The notes: generated by a model not told the origin, from the sequence alone. A stretch of 64,000 nucleotides of DNA from Janibacter cremeus (GCF_013409205.1 NZ_JACCAE010000001.1:1860001-1924000); one strand, 5' to 3'; counted from the first letter of the stretch, positions 18,360 through 26,946 are shown. Made by a program: numbers and translations.

Positions 18360-18371
18360 TACGCTGTCGTC
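18360..18371 (+). promoter_or_regulatory. Leaderless-type -10 (TACGCT) for the lipase gene
   Basis: TACGCT at 18360-18365 ends six bases before the ATG at 18372 and decides that start over the longer open frame. Confidence 0.45.
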
Positions 18372-19301
18372 ATGCGCGCCGACACCACGACCGTCGTCTC
18401 CCCCCACGATGGTTCCCCTCTCTTCGTCAGGACCTGGCTCCCCGAGGGCGAGGCGAAGGGGTCCGTGCAGCTGGCCCACGGCATGGCCGAGCACTCCGGC
18501 CGCTACGAGCGGTTCGCGCAGGCGCTCACCGACGCCGGGTACGCGGTCTGGACCCACGACCACCGTGGTCACGGCGAGACGGCGAGCCGACCCGAGGACC
18601 GCGGTGTCTTCGCCGACGACCACGGCTGGGACGCCGCCGTCGAGGACATCCACGCCGTCGGCGAGGCCGCGCGGGCACAGCACCCGGGGTTGCCGTTCTT
18701 CTTCTTCGGGCACTCGATGGGCTCCTTCCTCGGCCGCGACCACATCACCCGCTACGGGCAGCACCTCGACGGCGCGGTCTTCAGCGGCACCGGCGGCGAC
18801 CAGGGCTTGCTCGGCAAGGTGGGGCAGACCGTCGCCGCTCTCGAGTCCCGGGTGCGCGGTCGACGAGCCACCTCGCCGTTGATGAACACGCTGACCTTCG
18901 GGCAGTTCAACCTCGGTTTCCGTCCGACGACGACGCAGTTCGACTGGCTCTCCCGGGACGCCGACGAGGTGGCGAAGTACATCGCCGACCCGCGCTGCGG
19001 CGAGGTCTTCACGGCTGGTTTCTTCGCGGACATGCTCGGCGGCGTCAACAGCCTGCCGAAGAAGGCGTACCTCGTGCCCGTCGACCTGCCGGTGTACTTC
19101 GTCTCCGGCGACCGCGATCCGGTGGGCGGCAAGGGTGGCCAGGGCGTGCGCGAGGTCGCCGACGCCTTCCTCGCGGCGGGAGTGCGTGACGTGACGGTGT
19201 CGCTCTACCCCGGGGCACGACACGAGATCCTCAACGAGACCAACCGTGACGAGGTCACCGCCGACGTCATCCGATGGTTCGACGACCACCTGCCCGCGTG
19301 A
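18372..19301 (+). CDS. Alpha/beta hydrolase, monoacylglycerol lipase/lysophospholipase type
   Basis: A 309-residue serine hydrolase of the PldB/monoacylglycerol lipase group. The nucleophile is S115 in GHSMG, the acid is probably D249 in SGDRDPVG, and the histidine is H284 in GARHEILNE. The HGMAEHSGRY oxyanion region is typical. There is no signal peptide, so it is probably cytoplasmic. It overlaps the downstream membrane gene by four bases (GTGA). Confidence 0.88.
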   Translation: MRADTTTVVSPHDGSPLFVRTWLPEGEAKGSVQLAHGMAEHSGRYERFAQALTDAGYAVWTHDHRGHGETASRPEDRGVFADDHGWDAAVEDIHAVGEAARAQHPGLPFFFFGHSMGSFLGRDHITRYGQHLDGAVFSGTGGDQGLLGKVGQTVAALESRVRGRRATSPLMNTLTFGQFNLGFRPTTTQFDWLSRDADEVAKYIADPRCGEVFTAGFFADMLGGVNSLPKKAYLVPVDLPVYFVSGDRDPVGGKGGQGVREVADAFLAAGVRDVTVSLYPGARHEILNETNRDEVTADVIRWFDDHLPA

Positions 19302-19990
19302 GTGACCTCGAGGCTCCTTCGTCGCACCTCGATCAGCGGGATCACGGACGAGCGAGCGTGACCCGGTACCGCCTCGGTGGTGTCCTCCTGCTGCTCGCCG
19401 GTCTGTACTTCGTCGGGGAGGCGTGGGCGGCCACCGGCTGGGAGGGGCGCCCCTACCGATGGACGATCGACGCGATCAGCGAGCTCGGCGTCCCCGAGAC
19501 GCGGTACGCGGGGGGCGACGCCTTCGCCTCGACCAGGCACGCGGTGATGAACGTGACCTTCGTCGCCACGGGAGTGAGGGTCCTCCTCGCCGGGCTGGTC
19601 CTCGCCCCCTTCGTCCCCCGGCGCGCACGCCGCACGGTGCTCGCTCTCGCCGTCGCCTACGGCCTGGGCACGGTCGTCGTCGGGCTCTTCCCGACCGGGA
19701 TGCCGTCGACGCGGGCGGACGTGCACGGCGTCGGGGCCGTCCTGACCATCCTGGGCGGGAGCCTGCTCCTGCTGGCGCTCGCCGTGTCGCTGTCGGGCAC
19801 CTACCGGCGGCTGGCACTGGTCACGGCGGCCCTGGGTCTGCTCTCCCTGGCCGGCAGCGCCTGCGGGATGCTGGGGATCGGTGGCTTCGGCCTCGTGGAG
19901 CGGATCGCCGTCTACTCGGTCCTGGTGTGGCAGGTCCTCGCCGGCATCGCCGTCCTGCTGGGCCGACCACGCGCGGACCCGCCCGGCTGA
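19298..19990 (+). CDS. DUF998 family membrane protein
   Basis: A 230-residue protein with about six hydrophobic helices, fitting the DUF998 family. ISELGVPETRYAGGDAF follows the first helix, as in the family. The GTG overlapping the hydrolase stop was used as start. Its stop codon abuts the convergent LysR stop with no base between, so any terminator must lie inside the opposite gene. Confidence 0.75.
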   Translation: MSDLEAPSSHLDQRDHGRASVTRYRLGGVLLLLAGLYFVGEAWAATGWEGRPYRWTIDAISELGVPETRYAGGDAFASTRHAVMNVTFVATGVRVLLAGLVLAPFVPRRARRTVLALAVAYGLGTVVVGLFPTGMPSTRADVHGVGAVLTILGGSLLLLALAVSLSGTYRRLALVTAALGLLSLAGSACGMLGIGGFGLVERIAVYSVLVWQVLAGIAVLLGRPRADPPG

Positions 19991-20929
19991 TCAGTCGCTC
20001 GTGGACAGCGGCAGCGAGGTGCTCGCCCCGAGCCCCTGCTCGGCTGCCGTGGTGCGTACCGCGTCGATGAAGAGGTCGATCGAGCGGCGCGGCGCCGAGG
20101 ACGCCCGGTGGGCGACCGAGATCGTGCGCATCACCGGCTTGTCCAGGGCGACGATGTCCACTCCCTCCGGCCGGATGGCCAGCGCGAGGTCCGAGACGAG
20201 GGTGACCCCGAGACCGGCGGCCGCCAGGGCCAGTGCCGTCGGCTGCTCCTCGACGGTGTGCGCGATCCGGGGCTCGAAGCCCTGCTTGTGGCAGGCGATG
20301 CGCACAGCCCGGCCGAAGTGCGAGCGCGGGCCGGACAGGATCCAGGGATGCTCCGCCAGCTGGAGCAGGGAGACCGTGTCGCCGAGCACCGTGCCCGCTG
20401 CCACGGCCGCGTGCAGCCGCTCCACGGCAACGACGGTCCGGGTCAGGCTCGGGTCCCAGTCCATCTCGTGGTCCGAGTAGTCGATGACGAAGGCGGCATC
20501 GAACTTCCCCTCGAGCACCGCGGCGGCACTCTGCTCGGGGACCAGCTCGGTGGTGTGCACCTCGATCCCCGGGTGGTTGGCCGCCAGCGTCGTCAGGGCC
20601 CGGGGCAGCAGGCCGGCGGCCACCGAGGCCCACACACCCACGGTCAGGCGGGCGGTCACCCCCTCCTGCGCCGACTCCAGAGCCGCGGTCGCCCGCTCGA
20701 CCGCGCCGAGGATCTCCTCGGCGTGCTCGAGGAGCACCAGCCCCAGGTCGGTCAGCTGGACCCGTCTGCCGAAGCGCTCGACGAGCGTGACGCCCACCTC
20801 CCGCTCGAGCTGGGCGAGCTGCTGCGAGACCCCCGACGGGCTGTAGTGGAGAGCTGCCGCCGCAGCGGTGACCGTGCCGCGACGATGAAGTTCGCGCAGC
20901 ATCTGCAACCGACGCAAGGACAGCTCCAT
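19991..20929 (-). CDS. LysR-family transcriptional regulator
   Basis: A 312-residue LysR regulator. The N-terminal helix-turn-helix reads LRRLQMLRELHRRGTVTAAA through SPSGVSQQLAQLEREVG, followed by the substrate-binding domain. The ATG at 20929 is supported by TACATT ending six bases upstream. It is divergent from the amino-acid dehydrogenase gene at 21062, and an inverted repeat with the T-N11-A pattern lies in between, so control of that gene and of itself is likely. The ligand is unknown; ArgP/IlvY-type regulators have a similar fold, but I cannot assign a subgroup. Confidence 0.88.
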   Translation of the reverse strand: MELSLRRLQMLRELHRRGTVTAAAAALHYSPSGVSQQLAQLEREVGVTLVERFGRRVQLTDLGLVLLEHAEEILGAVERATAALESAQEGVTARLTVGVWASVAAGLLPRALTTLAANHPGIEVHTTELVPEQSAAAVLEGKFDAAFVIDYSDHEMDWDPSLTRTVVAVERLHAAVAAGTVLGDTVSLLQLAEHPWILSGPRSHFGRAVRIACHKQGFEPRIAHTVEEQPTALALAAAGLGVTLVSDLALAIRPEGVDIVALDKPVMRTISVAHRASSAPRRSIDLFIDAVRTTAAEQGLGASTSLPLSTSD

Positions 20930-20941
20930 TGACCCAATGTA
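20930..20941 (-). promoter_or_regulatory. Leaderless-type -10 (TACATT) for the LysR gene
   Basis: On the minus strand TACATT (20941-20936) ends six bases before the LysR ATG. The inverted repeat just upstream would overlap the -35 region, which suits autorepression. Confidence 0.45.
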
Positions 20942-20945
20942 GAGC

Positions 20946-20971
20946 CACTTCCCCATGTTTAAGGGGAAGTG
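20946..20971. promoter_or_regulatory. Inverted repeat, probable LysR operator
   Basis: CACTTCCCC (20946-20954) and GGGGAAGTG (20963-20971) form 9-bp arms around an 8-nt spacer. T20950 and A20962 give the T-N11-A spacing typical of LysR sites. It lies between the divergent LysR and dehydrogenase genes. Confidence 0.6.
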
Positions 20972-21061
20972 CACATGATCGTGCAGGTTCACGCGCTGGA
21001 CGCCCCGCTGTGACCGGGCCCACGCTGGGAGGACAGGAACCTGCAGAAAGAGGTGGTTGAC

Positions 21062-22345
21062 GTGACGATCATGCACAGTCCGGGATGGGACTCGACGAAC
21101 CAGGCCGAGCCGCAGGTCCTGCGCGTTCCTGATCATGCCGTCGACGCGAGCGTCGACGCCGTCCCCGGGCGCGACCTCCTCGACGGGGCCCCGGCCCACG
21201 AGGTGACGTGGGTCGACCCGGTCACGGGCGCCCACGGATTCCTCGTCGTGCACACCCTCGTCGGTGGTCTGGCCACGGGCGGGACCCGGATGCGTCCCGG
21301 GTGCACGATCACCGAGGTCGGTGACCTCGCCCGTGGGATGGCAACCAAGACGTCCGTCTTCGGCCTGCCCGTCGGCGGAGCGAAGGGGGGCATCGACTTC
21401 GATCCCCGCGACCCCGAGGCGGTGGGTGTGCTGGAGCGCTTCTGCGCGGCCATGCTGCCGTGGCTGGACAGCCACTGGGTCACCGCGGAGGACCTCGGCG
21501 TGGCACAGTCCCGTATCGACGAGGTCTTCGCCAACCTCGGCCTCGGGCAGTCGTACCACGCGGCGATCGAGCGCTCGGCCTACCCGAGCCGGGCGATGCA
21601 GCGCGTGCGCGCCGGCCTCGATGCCCTCACCGACGACGGCCTGCAGCTGGGCGAGATCATCGGTGGCTACGGCGTCGCCGAGGCCTGCCTCGGAGCCGCC
21701 GACTCCCTCGGCTGGGCGCAGGAGGAGACGACGGTCTCGATCCAGGGCGTCGGCACGATGGGTGGTGGCGCGGCCTGGTACCTGCACGAGGCAGGTGTGA
21801 AGGTCGTGGCTATCGCGGACGCCGCCGGCACCCTGTCCGACCCGGCTGGCCTGGACATCCCGCTGCTGCTCGACCTGCGTGACGAGTACGGCGAGATCGA
21901 CCGCGGCCGGGTGCCCGCGAGTGTCGAGCAGCTGCCGCGCGAGGCGATCCTCTCGGCCCGGGCCGACATCTTCGTCCCCGCCGCCATCTCCTACGCGATC
22001 CGCGAGGAGAACGCCTCCGAGATCACGGCCCAGGTCGTCGTCGAGGCGGCCAACTCGGCCACGACGCCGGAGGCCGAGGAGATGCTCACCGTCCGTGGAA
22101 TCCCGGTGATCCCGGACTTCGTCGCCAACGCCGGCGCCGCAGCATGGGCCTGGTGGCTCCTGCAGGGCCAGGTCGGCGACGACCCGCAGGACTCCTTCAC
22201 CCGCCTGAAGTCGGAGATGCGCAGCAAGGTCGCCGTCCTGCTCGGTGAGTGGAAGGGCATGGGCATCGCCCCCCGGGAGACAGGTCGGGTCCTCGCTGCG
22301 ACCAACCACGAGCAGCTCGTCGGAGCGGAGATCACCGTTCCCTGA
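21062..22345 (+). CDS. Glu/Leu/Phe/Val dehydrogenase family protein
   Basis: A 427-residue NAD(P)-dependent amino-acid dehydrogenase, most likely a glutamate dehydrogenase, interconverting an amino acid with its 2-oxo acid and ammonia. K96 in MATKTSVFGLPVGGAKGG and catalytic K108 in the GAKGG motif are present, TAEDLGV follows, and the Rossmann motif reads GVGTMGGG. The GTG at 21062 was chosen because AGAAAGAGG lies 8 bp upstream; an in-frame GTG at 21053 has no site. It is divergent from a LysR gene that probably controls it. The 3' terminator hairpin lies inside the convergent GntR gene. Confidence 0.85.
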   Translation: MTIMHSPGWDSTNQAEPQVLRVPDHAVDASVDAVPGRDLLDGAPAHEVTWVDPVTGAHGFLVVHTLVGGLATGGTRMRPGCTITEVGDLARGMATKTSVFGLPVGGAKGGIDFDPRDPEAVGVLERFCAAMLPWLDSHWVTAEDLGVAQSRIDEVFANLGLGQSYHAAIERSAYPSRAMQRVRAGLDALTDDGLQLGEIIGGYGVAEACLGAADSLGWAQEETTVSIQGVGTMGGGAAWYLHEAGVKVVAIADAAGTLSDPAGLDIPLLLDLRDEYGEIDRGRVPASVEQLPREAILSARADIFVPAAISYAIREENASEITAQVVVEAANSATTPEAEEMLTVRGIPVIPDFVANAGAAAWAWWLLQGQVGDDPQDSFTRLKSEMRSKVAVLLGEWKGMGIAPRETGRVLAATNHEQLVGAEITVP

Positions 22346-22355
22346 GACCGGGCTC

Positions 22356-23039
22356 TCAGTCCCCGTTGACCGGCTCGTCACGCTTGCTGACGAGCCGGTC
22401 AACGGCGTCGTCGAGGTGTGCTAGCAGCGCGGACTTCACCTTGGCGGGGGACTCGTCGAGGAAGGCCTGGGCGAGGGCCTCGTGCTCGTGGACCTGGGTC
22501 TCCAGGTCGGGGTACGTGGTGCGCAGCTCGCCCAGGCACATGCGGGTCTCGACGAGCAGTGTGCGCATCGCGCGGATGAGCCGAGGGCTGTGCGAGCACT
22601 CGACGAGCGCCTCGTGGAAGGCCTGGTCGGCGTCCGAGACGGCCGGTCCGTCCCCTCTGGCCGCGGCCCGACGCATCTGCCCGATGCTGCGTTGCACGCG
22701 GCGGTGCAGCTCCGCCCGCCGGCGCTCGTCGAGCGCGATCTCCACGGCACCGCGTTCGATGACCGAGCGAGTGCGGTAGACATCGCGCACGTCCTCGAGC
22801 GTCAGCTCTGCGACGAAGACCCCGCGGTTGGCGATGGCGAGCAGCACGCCCTCGGACACCAGACGCTGCATGGCCTCGCGCAGGGGCCCGCGGGAGACGG
22901 AGAAGCGCTCGGCGAGGTCGGCCTCGCCGAGCTGGTCGCCCGGCTCGAGTGAGCCGGACATGATCGCCGCACGGAGCTCGCCGGCGATGTGCTCGACCGT
23001 CGAGCGGCGTCTGACGGGTTTGAGGTCTTCGAGGGTCAT
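22356..23039 (-). CDS. GntR-family regulator, FCD (FadR) type
   Basis: A 227-residue regulator. The N-terminal winged helix shows AGELRAAIMSGSLEPGDQLG and ADLAERFSVSRGPLREAMQR, the GntR signature, and the C-terminal all-helical FCD domain has the metal-binding pattern with ADQAFHEALVECSHS. The ATG overlaps the stop of the upstream racemase gene, so it is the last gene of a three-gene operon. Identical ATTGTTGACAAT sites at 24539-24550 and 28782-28793 match the FCD operator pattern TNGTNNACNA, which suggests it controls both divergent promoter regions of this island. Confidence 0.9.
   Translation of the reverse strand: MTLEDLKPVRRRSTVEHIAGELRAAIMSGSLEPGDQLGEADLAERFSVSRGPLREAMQRLVSEGVLLAIANRGVFVAELTLEDVRDVYRTRSVIERGAVEIALDERRRAELHRRVQRSIGQMRRAAARGDGPAVSDADQAFHEALVECSHSPRLIRAMRTLLVETRMCLGELRTTYPDLETQVHEHEALAQAFLDESPAKVKSALLAHLDDAVDRLVSKRDEPVNGD
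22364..22404. terminator. Hairpin inside the 3' end of the GntR gene
   Basis: A perfect inverted repeat with 17-bp arms (22364-22380 and 22388-22404) and a 7-nt loop. It lies within the last 16 codons of the GntR gene, only about 20 bp past the convergent dehydrogenase stop, so it probably terminates the plus-strand message. Confidence 0.6.
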
Positions 23040-23752
23040 GAGCCTGCCTTCGCCCGGAAGAGGGTGCCGAGCTGCGTGGCCGAGGGGGTGACCCCGGCCA
23101 ACCGCAGTCCCTGCCAGATCGTCACCTGGTTGGCGGTGAGCACCGGCTTGCCGAGCCGGTCCTCCAGCTCGGGCACGACCGCAAGGGTATGCATCGCGGT
23201 GTCCGGCACGAGCAGGGCCTGCGCGTCGGGGTGGTCGTTGGCCACGGCGAGCTCGATGACCTGCTCGGAGGTGAGGGTGCCGACCTCGGCGGCCGTGTCG
23301 ATGCCCGCGCTGGACAGGGCCACGACCCGGGCACCGTTCGCGTCGAGGTAGTCGACGAAGAGCGAGGCGACGTCCTGCGGATAGCTGGCGGCAACCGCGA
23401 CCCGTGTCACCTGCAGGTGCGCCAAGGCCGCGGCGAAGGCCTCGCTCGTGCTCGAGGCGGGCACGCCGGCGGCGTGGGTGAGGGCCGCGATCTGGCTCTC
23501 GACCCCCTTCGCCCCGTAGACGAAGCTGCCCGAGGTGCACGCCCAGAGCACGGCATCCGGCTCGTACTGCGCCAGCTGCGCGGCGCCCTCGGCGAGGCGC
23601 TCCGGGCTGCCGAGGTCGAGCAGCTGGGGGATGGCGTGCAGGTCCGTGCCGTAGATGTGGGCGACCGGGAGACTGACACCGAGCAGCTCTGCGGCCCATG
23701 GGTACTCGTCCTCGGCGGCGTGGTCGGGGTAGATCATCCCGATCGTGGTCAT
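23036..23752 (-). CDS. Asp/Glu racemase-superfamily protein A (maleate isomerase/AMDase-like)
   Basis: A 238-residue member of the Asp/Glu racemase superfamily, closest in layout to maleate isomerase and arylmalonate decarboxylase. The N-terminal catalytic cysteine is C72 in WACTSGSF. The second cysteine normally found near residue 184 is absent: the matching stretch reads LVPDTAMHTL. Known isomerases use two cysteines and arylmalonate decarboxylase only the second, so this one-cysteine form is unusual. A GAGGAG ribosome binding site precedes the ATG. It overlaps both neighbours by four bases. The substrate is unknown. Confidence 0.75.
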   Translation of the reverse strand: MTTIGMIYPDHAAEDEYPWAAELLGVSLPVAHIYGTDLHAIPQLLDLGSPERLAEGAAQLAQYEPDAVLWACTSGSFVYGAKGVESQIAALTHAAGVPASSTSEAFAAALAHLQVTRVAVAASYPQDVASLFVDYLDANGARVVALSSAGIDTAAEVGTLTSEQVIELAVANDHPDAQALLVPDTAMHTLAVVPELEDRLGKPVLTANQVTIWQGLRLAGVTPSATQLGTLFRAKAGS

Positions 23753-24501
23753 GGCTCCTCCTGGAAGACGTCGCGCAACCACTTCCCGGGGCCGACCATC
23801 GGTAGCCCCATCCGGCCGAGGCTGGCCCAGACCGTGAGTTGGTTGGCGGTGAGCACGGGCTTGCCCAGCTCGCGCTCGAGCGGCGTGATGATGTCGTAGG
23901 TCGGCAGGTTGGTGCAGGAGACGAAGATCGCCTCGGATCGCGGGTCGTCGGCTGCGAGGATCTGCTCGACGACGGTGCGGTAGTTGACCCGCCAGATGCC
24001 GCCGCCGAGCCCCAGGTAGTGCGAGTGGATCACCTCGACGTCGAGGTCGCCGAGGAAGGCCACGAGACGGTCGGTCAACTCGGCGTCGTAGGGCGTGACG
24101 ATCGACATCCGGCGCAGACCCAGCTTCCCGACGGCCTCGACGAGGGCGCCGGAGGTGGTGACCGCGGCGGGGGCACCGGCATCGAGGATCGCCTGTCGCA
24201 GCGAGGTCTCGTACTGCGGTCCGTGGATGAAGCTGCCCGACGTGCACAGGTAGGCCACGACCTCGGGGTCGACGCCGAGGACGTCGCGGGTGGCCTTCTG
24301 CAGGTGTTCCTTGCCGGAGACGAGCTCGGCCTGCTCGAGGCTGACCGCGACGGGCTCGAAGGGGGTCCGTGCCAGGTGGAAGCTGACGTCGAGCGGCGCC
24401 CAGCGCCACAGCTCCCGTTCCAGCGCGAGGTCGAAGGGCGCGATGATGCCGATCCCGCGCTGGGCCAGCGGTCCCTCGAACTCGACGTCTGTCAGCTCCA
24501 C
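23749..24501 (-). CDS. Asp/Glu racemase-superfamily protein B (maleate isomerase/AMDase-like)
   Basis: A 250-residue paralogue of the downstream gene, retaining both cysteines: C86 in YLCTSGSF and C196 in VSCTNLPTYD. That pair fits racemase or maleate cis-trans isomerase chemistry through a 1,1-proton transfer or cysteine adduct. The GTG at 24501 was chosen because GAGAGGGG lies upstream; an in-frame TTG at 24549 falls inside the promoter. It is the first gene of the operon B-A-gntR, reading from a promoter TTGACA-18-TAGATT that overlaps the divergent dehydrogenase promoter. Confidence 0.78.
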   Translation of the reverse strand: MELTDVEFEGPLAQRGIGIIAPFDLALERELWRWAPLDVSFHLARTPFEPVAVSLEQAELVSGKEHLQKATRDVLGVDPEVVAYLCTSGSFIHGPQYETSLRQAILDAGAPAAVTTSGALVEAVGKLGLRRMSIVTPYDAELTDRLVAFLGDLDVEVIHSHYLGLGGGIWRVNYRTVVEQILAADDPRSEAIFVSCTNLPTYDIITPLERELGKPVLTANQLTVWASLGRMGLPMVGPGKWLRDVFQEEP

Positions 24502-24538
24502 GCGTGGCCCCTCTCTCGTCGGGCAGCGGGATTGCCGG

Positions 24539-24580
24539 ATTGTTGACAATCTAGGGAGCGCGCTCCTAGGTTGTCAACAT
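24539..24580. promoter_or_regulatory. Overlapping divergent promoters with two GntR operators
   Basis: Plus strand: -35 TTGACA (24543-24548), 18-nt spacer, -10 TAGGTT (24567-24572), ATG six bases later at 24579. Minus strand: -35 TTGACA (24577-24572), 18-nt spacer, -10 TAGATT (24553-24548). Each -10 overlaps the other promoter's -35. Operator-like ATTGTTGACAAT (24539-24550) and TTGTCAACAT (24571-24580) have centres 31 bp apart, about three helical turns. Confidence 0.7.
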
Positions 24581-25559
24581 GTCGACAAAGCCCGTCGTCG
24601 TGGTCCTCCACAACGAGAATCGCCCCTCGCCGGATGCCCTTGCGCCGGTGACCGACCGGGCCGAGGTCCGCTTCACGCAGGCCGACGGGCTCGCCGATGC
24701 GATGGACGGCGCCGACGTCGTCTTCGCCTACGACTTCCTCAGCACGGCACTCGCGGATGCCTGGCACGCGGCCGGGTCGGTGGAGTGGGTGCACATCGCC
24801 GCTGCCGGGGTGGACCCGCTGATGACGCCCGAGGTCCGTGCGAGCGATGTCGTCATCACCAACTCCCGAGGGGTCTTCGACGACGCGATCGCCGAGTACG
24901 TGCTCGCCCAGGTGCTCTCGTTCGCCAAGGACCTGCCGCGCTCCCTGCGACTGCAGGACGAGGCCAGGTGGCAGCACCGCGAGTCCGAGCGGGTCGCGGG
25001 GACGCGCGCGCTCGTCGTCGGGACCGGGCCGATCGGCCGGGCCGTCGCTCGTCTGTTGCGCGCCGCCGGCCTCGAGGTGTCGGGGTCCGGGCGAAGGGAG
25101 CGGACCGGCGACCCGGACTTCGGTGACGTCAGCGCCACCGAGGACCTCCACGAGGCACTCGGACAGGCGGACTGGGTGGTGGCGATCGCGCCGCTGACCG
25201 ACCAGACCGCAGGGATGTTCGACACCGACGCCTTCGCTGCCATGCAGCCACATGCTCGCTTCATCAACGTGGGCCGTGGCGAGCTGGTGGTCACCGACGA
25301 CCTGGTCGCCGCCCTTCGCTCCGAGCAGGTCGCCGGTGCGGCCCTGGACGTGGTCGACCCGGAGCCACTGCCCGCGGACCACGCGCTGTGGACCTTGCCG
25401 GACGTCATGATCACCCCCCACAACTCCGGCGACTTCGTCGGCTGGCGCGACGCACTGGTTGATCTCTTCGCCGAGAACTTCGTGCGCTGGGTCGACGGTC
25501 GTCCGTTGGACAACGTCGTCGACACGTCGCTGGGCTACGTTCCGACCACCGGGAGCTGA
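24579..25559 (+). CDS. D-2-hydroxyacid dehydrogenase family protein
   Basis: A 326-residue NAD-dependent dehydrogenase. The Rossmann motif is GTGPIGR at 148-154, and the catalytic triad is R233 in NVGRGELV, E262 in DPEPLP and H281 in TPHNSG. The family reduces 2-oxo acids to D-2-hydroxy acids or the reverse. It appears leaderless, starting six bases after TAGGTT, and is followed after 3 bp by the amidase gene. Within the GntR island it could act on a 2-oxo acid or hydroxy acid generated by the racemase-family enzymes; this is inference. Confidence 0.87.
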   Translation: MSTKPVVVVLHNENRPSPDALAPVTDRAEVRFTQADGLADAMDGADVVFAYDFLSTALADAWHAAGSVEWVHIAAAGVDPLMTPEVRASDVVITNSRGVFDDAIAEYVLAQVLSFAKDLPRSLRLQDEARWQHRESERVAGTRALVVGTGPIGRAVARLLRAAGLEVSGSGRRERTGDPDFGDVSATEDLHEALGQADWVVAIAPLTDQTAGMFDTDAFAAMQPHARFINVGRGELVVTDDLVAALRSEQVAGAALDVVDPEPLPADHALWTLPDVMITPHNSGDFVGWRDALVDLFAENFVRWVDGRPLDNVVDTSLGYVPTTGS

Positions 25560-25562
25560 GAG

Positions 25563-26933
25563 ATGAACCCAACCGAGATGACCGCCGTCGAGCTCGTCGC
25601 CGCCTACGGCGCGAAGGAGCTCTCGCCCGTCGAGGCGACCAATGCGGTCGTCGACCGCATCGAGGAGGCCGACGGCGAGATCAACGCCTTCTGCCTCGTC
25701 GACCGGGAGAGCGCCCTGGAGCAGGCGCGTGCCTCCGAGGCCCGCTGGCAGGCCGGGACGCCCCAGGGTCTGCTCGACGGTGTGCCGACCTCGATCAAGG
25801 ACATCTTCCTCACCAAGGGATGGCCGACACGGCGTGGATCCAAGGCGATCGACCCCGACCAGCCGTGGGAGGTCGACGCGCCCGTCACCGCCCGGCTGCG
25901 CGCCGACGGGATGGTCTTCGTCGGCAAGAACACCACGCCCGAGCTCGCCTGGAAGGGCGTCACCGACTCACCGTTGACCGGCATCACCCGCAACCCCGTC
26001 GACCCCCGAACGACTGCCGGGGGGTCCTCCGGAGGGGCCTCGGCCGCCATCGCTGCCGGGATGGGTCCGGTGTGCGTGGGCACCGACGCCGGTGGCAGCG
26101 TGCGCATCCCCGCGTCGTTCTGCGGGATCGTCGGCTTCAAGCCGACCCACGGCCGCGTCCCGATGTATCCGGCCAGCCCCTTCGGGCCCCTCGCCCACGC
26201 CGGTCCGATGACGCGCACCGTCGAGGACGCGGCGCTGCTCATGGACATCATCTCGCTGCCCGACCATCGCGACCCGACCCAGCTCGCCCCACCACGGTTG
26301 ACCTTCCGGGGCGAGTACAACCGTGAGGTGACCGGGCTGCCCGTCGCCTACTCCAAGACGCTCGGATACGTGCAGGTCGACGAGGAGGTCGGACGGATCT
26401 GCGACGCCGTCGTCGCGAAGATCGACGCAGCGGGCATGCCCGTCACTGCCGTCGACCCCGGCTTCGACGACCCGCTCGAGCCCTTCAAGCTGCTGTGGGG
26501 CGCCAGCGCCGCGACCCTCCTGCGGACGATGCCCGGTGTGCGCGAGACCATCGACCCCGGCCTGGGGGAGGCGTGGGACGTCGGCGAGGCGGCGAGCGCC
26601 GTCGATGTCTTCGAGGCGCGTGCCGTGGCCGCAGCGCTCGGCATCACGATGGGTGCCTTCCACGAGCAGCACAACGTGCTCATCACGCCGACGATGCCGA
26701 TCCCGGCGTTCGAGGCCGGCCACGACGTGCCGCCGGGGAGCGGGATGACGCACTGGGCGGACTGGACCCCCTTCACCTATCCCTTCAACATGACCCAGCA
26801 GCCGGCGATCAGCATCCCCGTCGGCACCACGTCCGCGGGGCTGCCGGTCGGGCTGCAGATCATCGGTCCGCGCCACTCCGACGACCTCGTCCTGGCCGTC
26901 GCGCGCTTCGTGGAGTGGCTGCTCGCCACCTGA
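25563..26933 (+). CDS. Amidase signature family protein
   Basis: A 456-residue amidase with the full Ser-cisSer-Lys triad: K79 in SIKDIF, S155 in GGSSGG and nucleophile S179 in GTDAGGSVRIPASF. The family hydrolyses amides to acid and ammonia; there is no signal peptide. It starts 3 bp after the dehydrogenase stop with a GAGAG-like site, so the two genes form one operon. It is not GatA-like in context because no gatB or gatC adjoins. The operon ends at a strong hairpin. Confidence 0.88.
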   Translation: MNPTEMTAVELVAAYGAKELSPVEATNAVVDRIEEADGEINAFCLVDRESALEQARASEARWQAGTPQGLLDGVPTSIKDIFLTKGWPTRRGSKAIDPDQPWEVDAPVTARLRADGMVFVGKNTTPELAWKGVTDSPLTGITRNPVDPRTTAGGSSGGASAAIAAGMGPVCVGTDAGGSVRIPASFCGIVGFKPTHGRVPMYPASPFGPLAHAGPMTRTVEDAALLMDIISLPDHRDPTQLAPPRLTFRGEYNREVTGLPVAYSKTLGYVQVDEEVGRICDAVVAKIDAAGMPVTAVDPGFDDPLEPFKLLWGASAATLLRTMPGVRETIDPGLGEAWDVGEAASAVDVFEARAVAAALGITMGAFHEQHNVLITPTMPIPAFEAGHDVPPGSGMTHWADWTPFTYPFNMTQQPAISIPVGTTSAGLPVGLQIIGPRHSDDLVLAVARFVEWLLAT

Positions 26934-26946
26934 TCTCACCCGCCGC

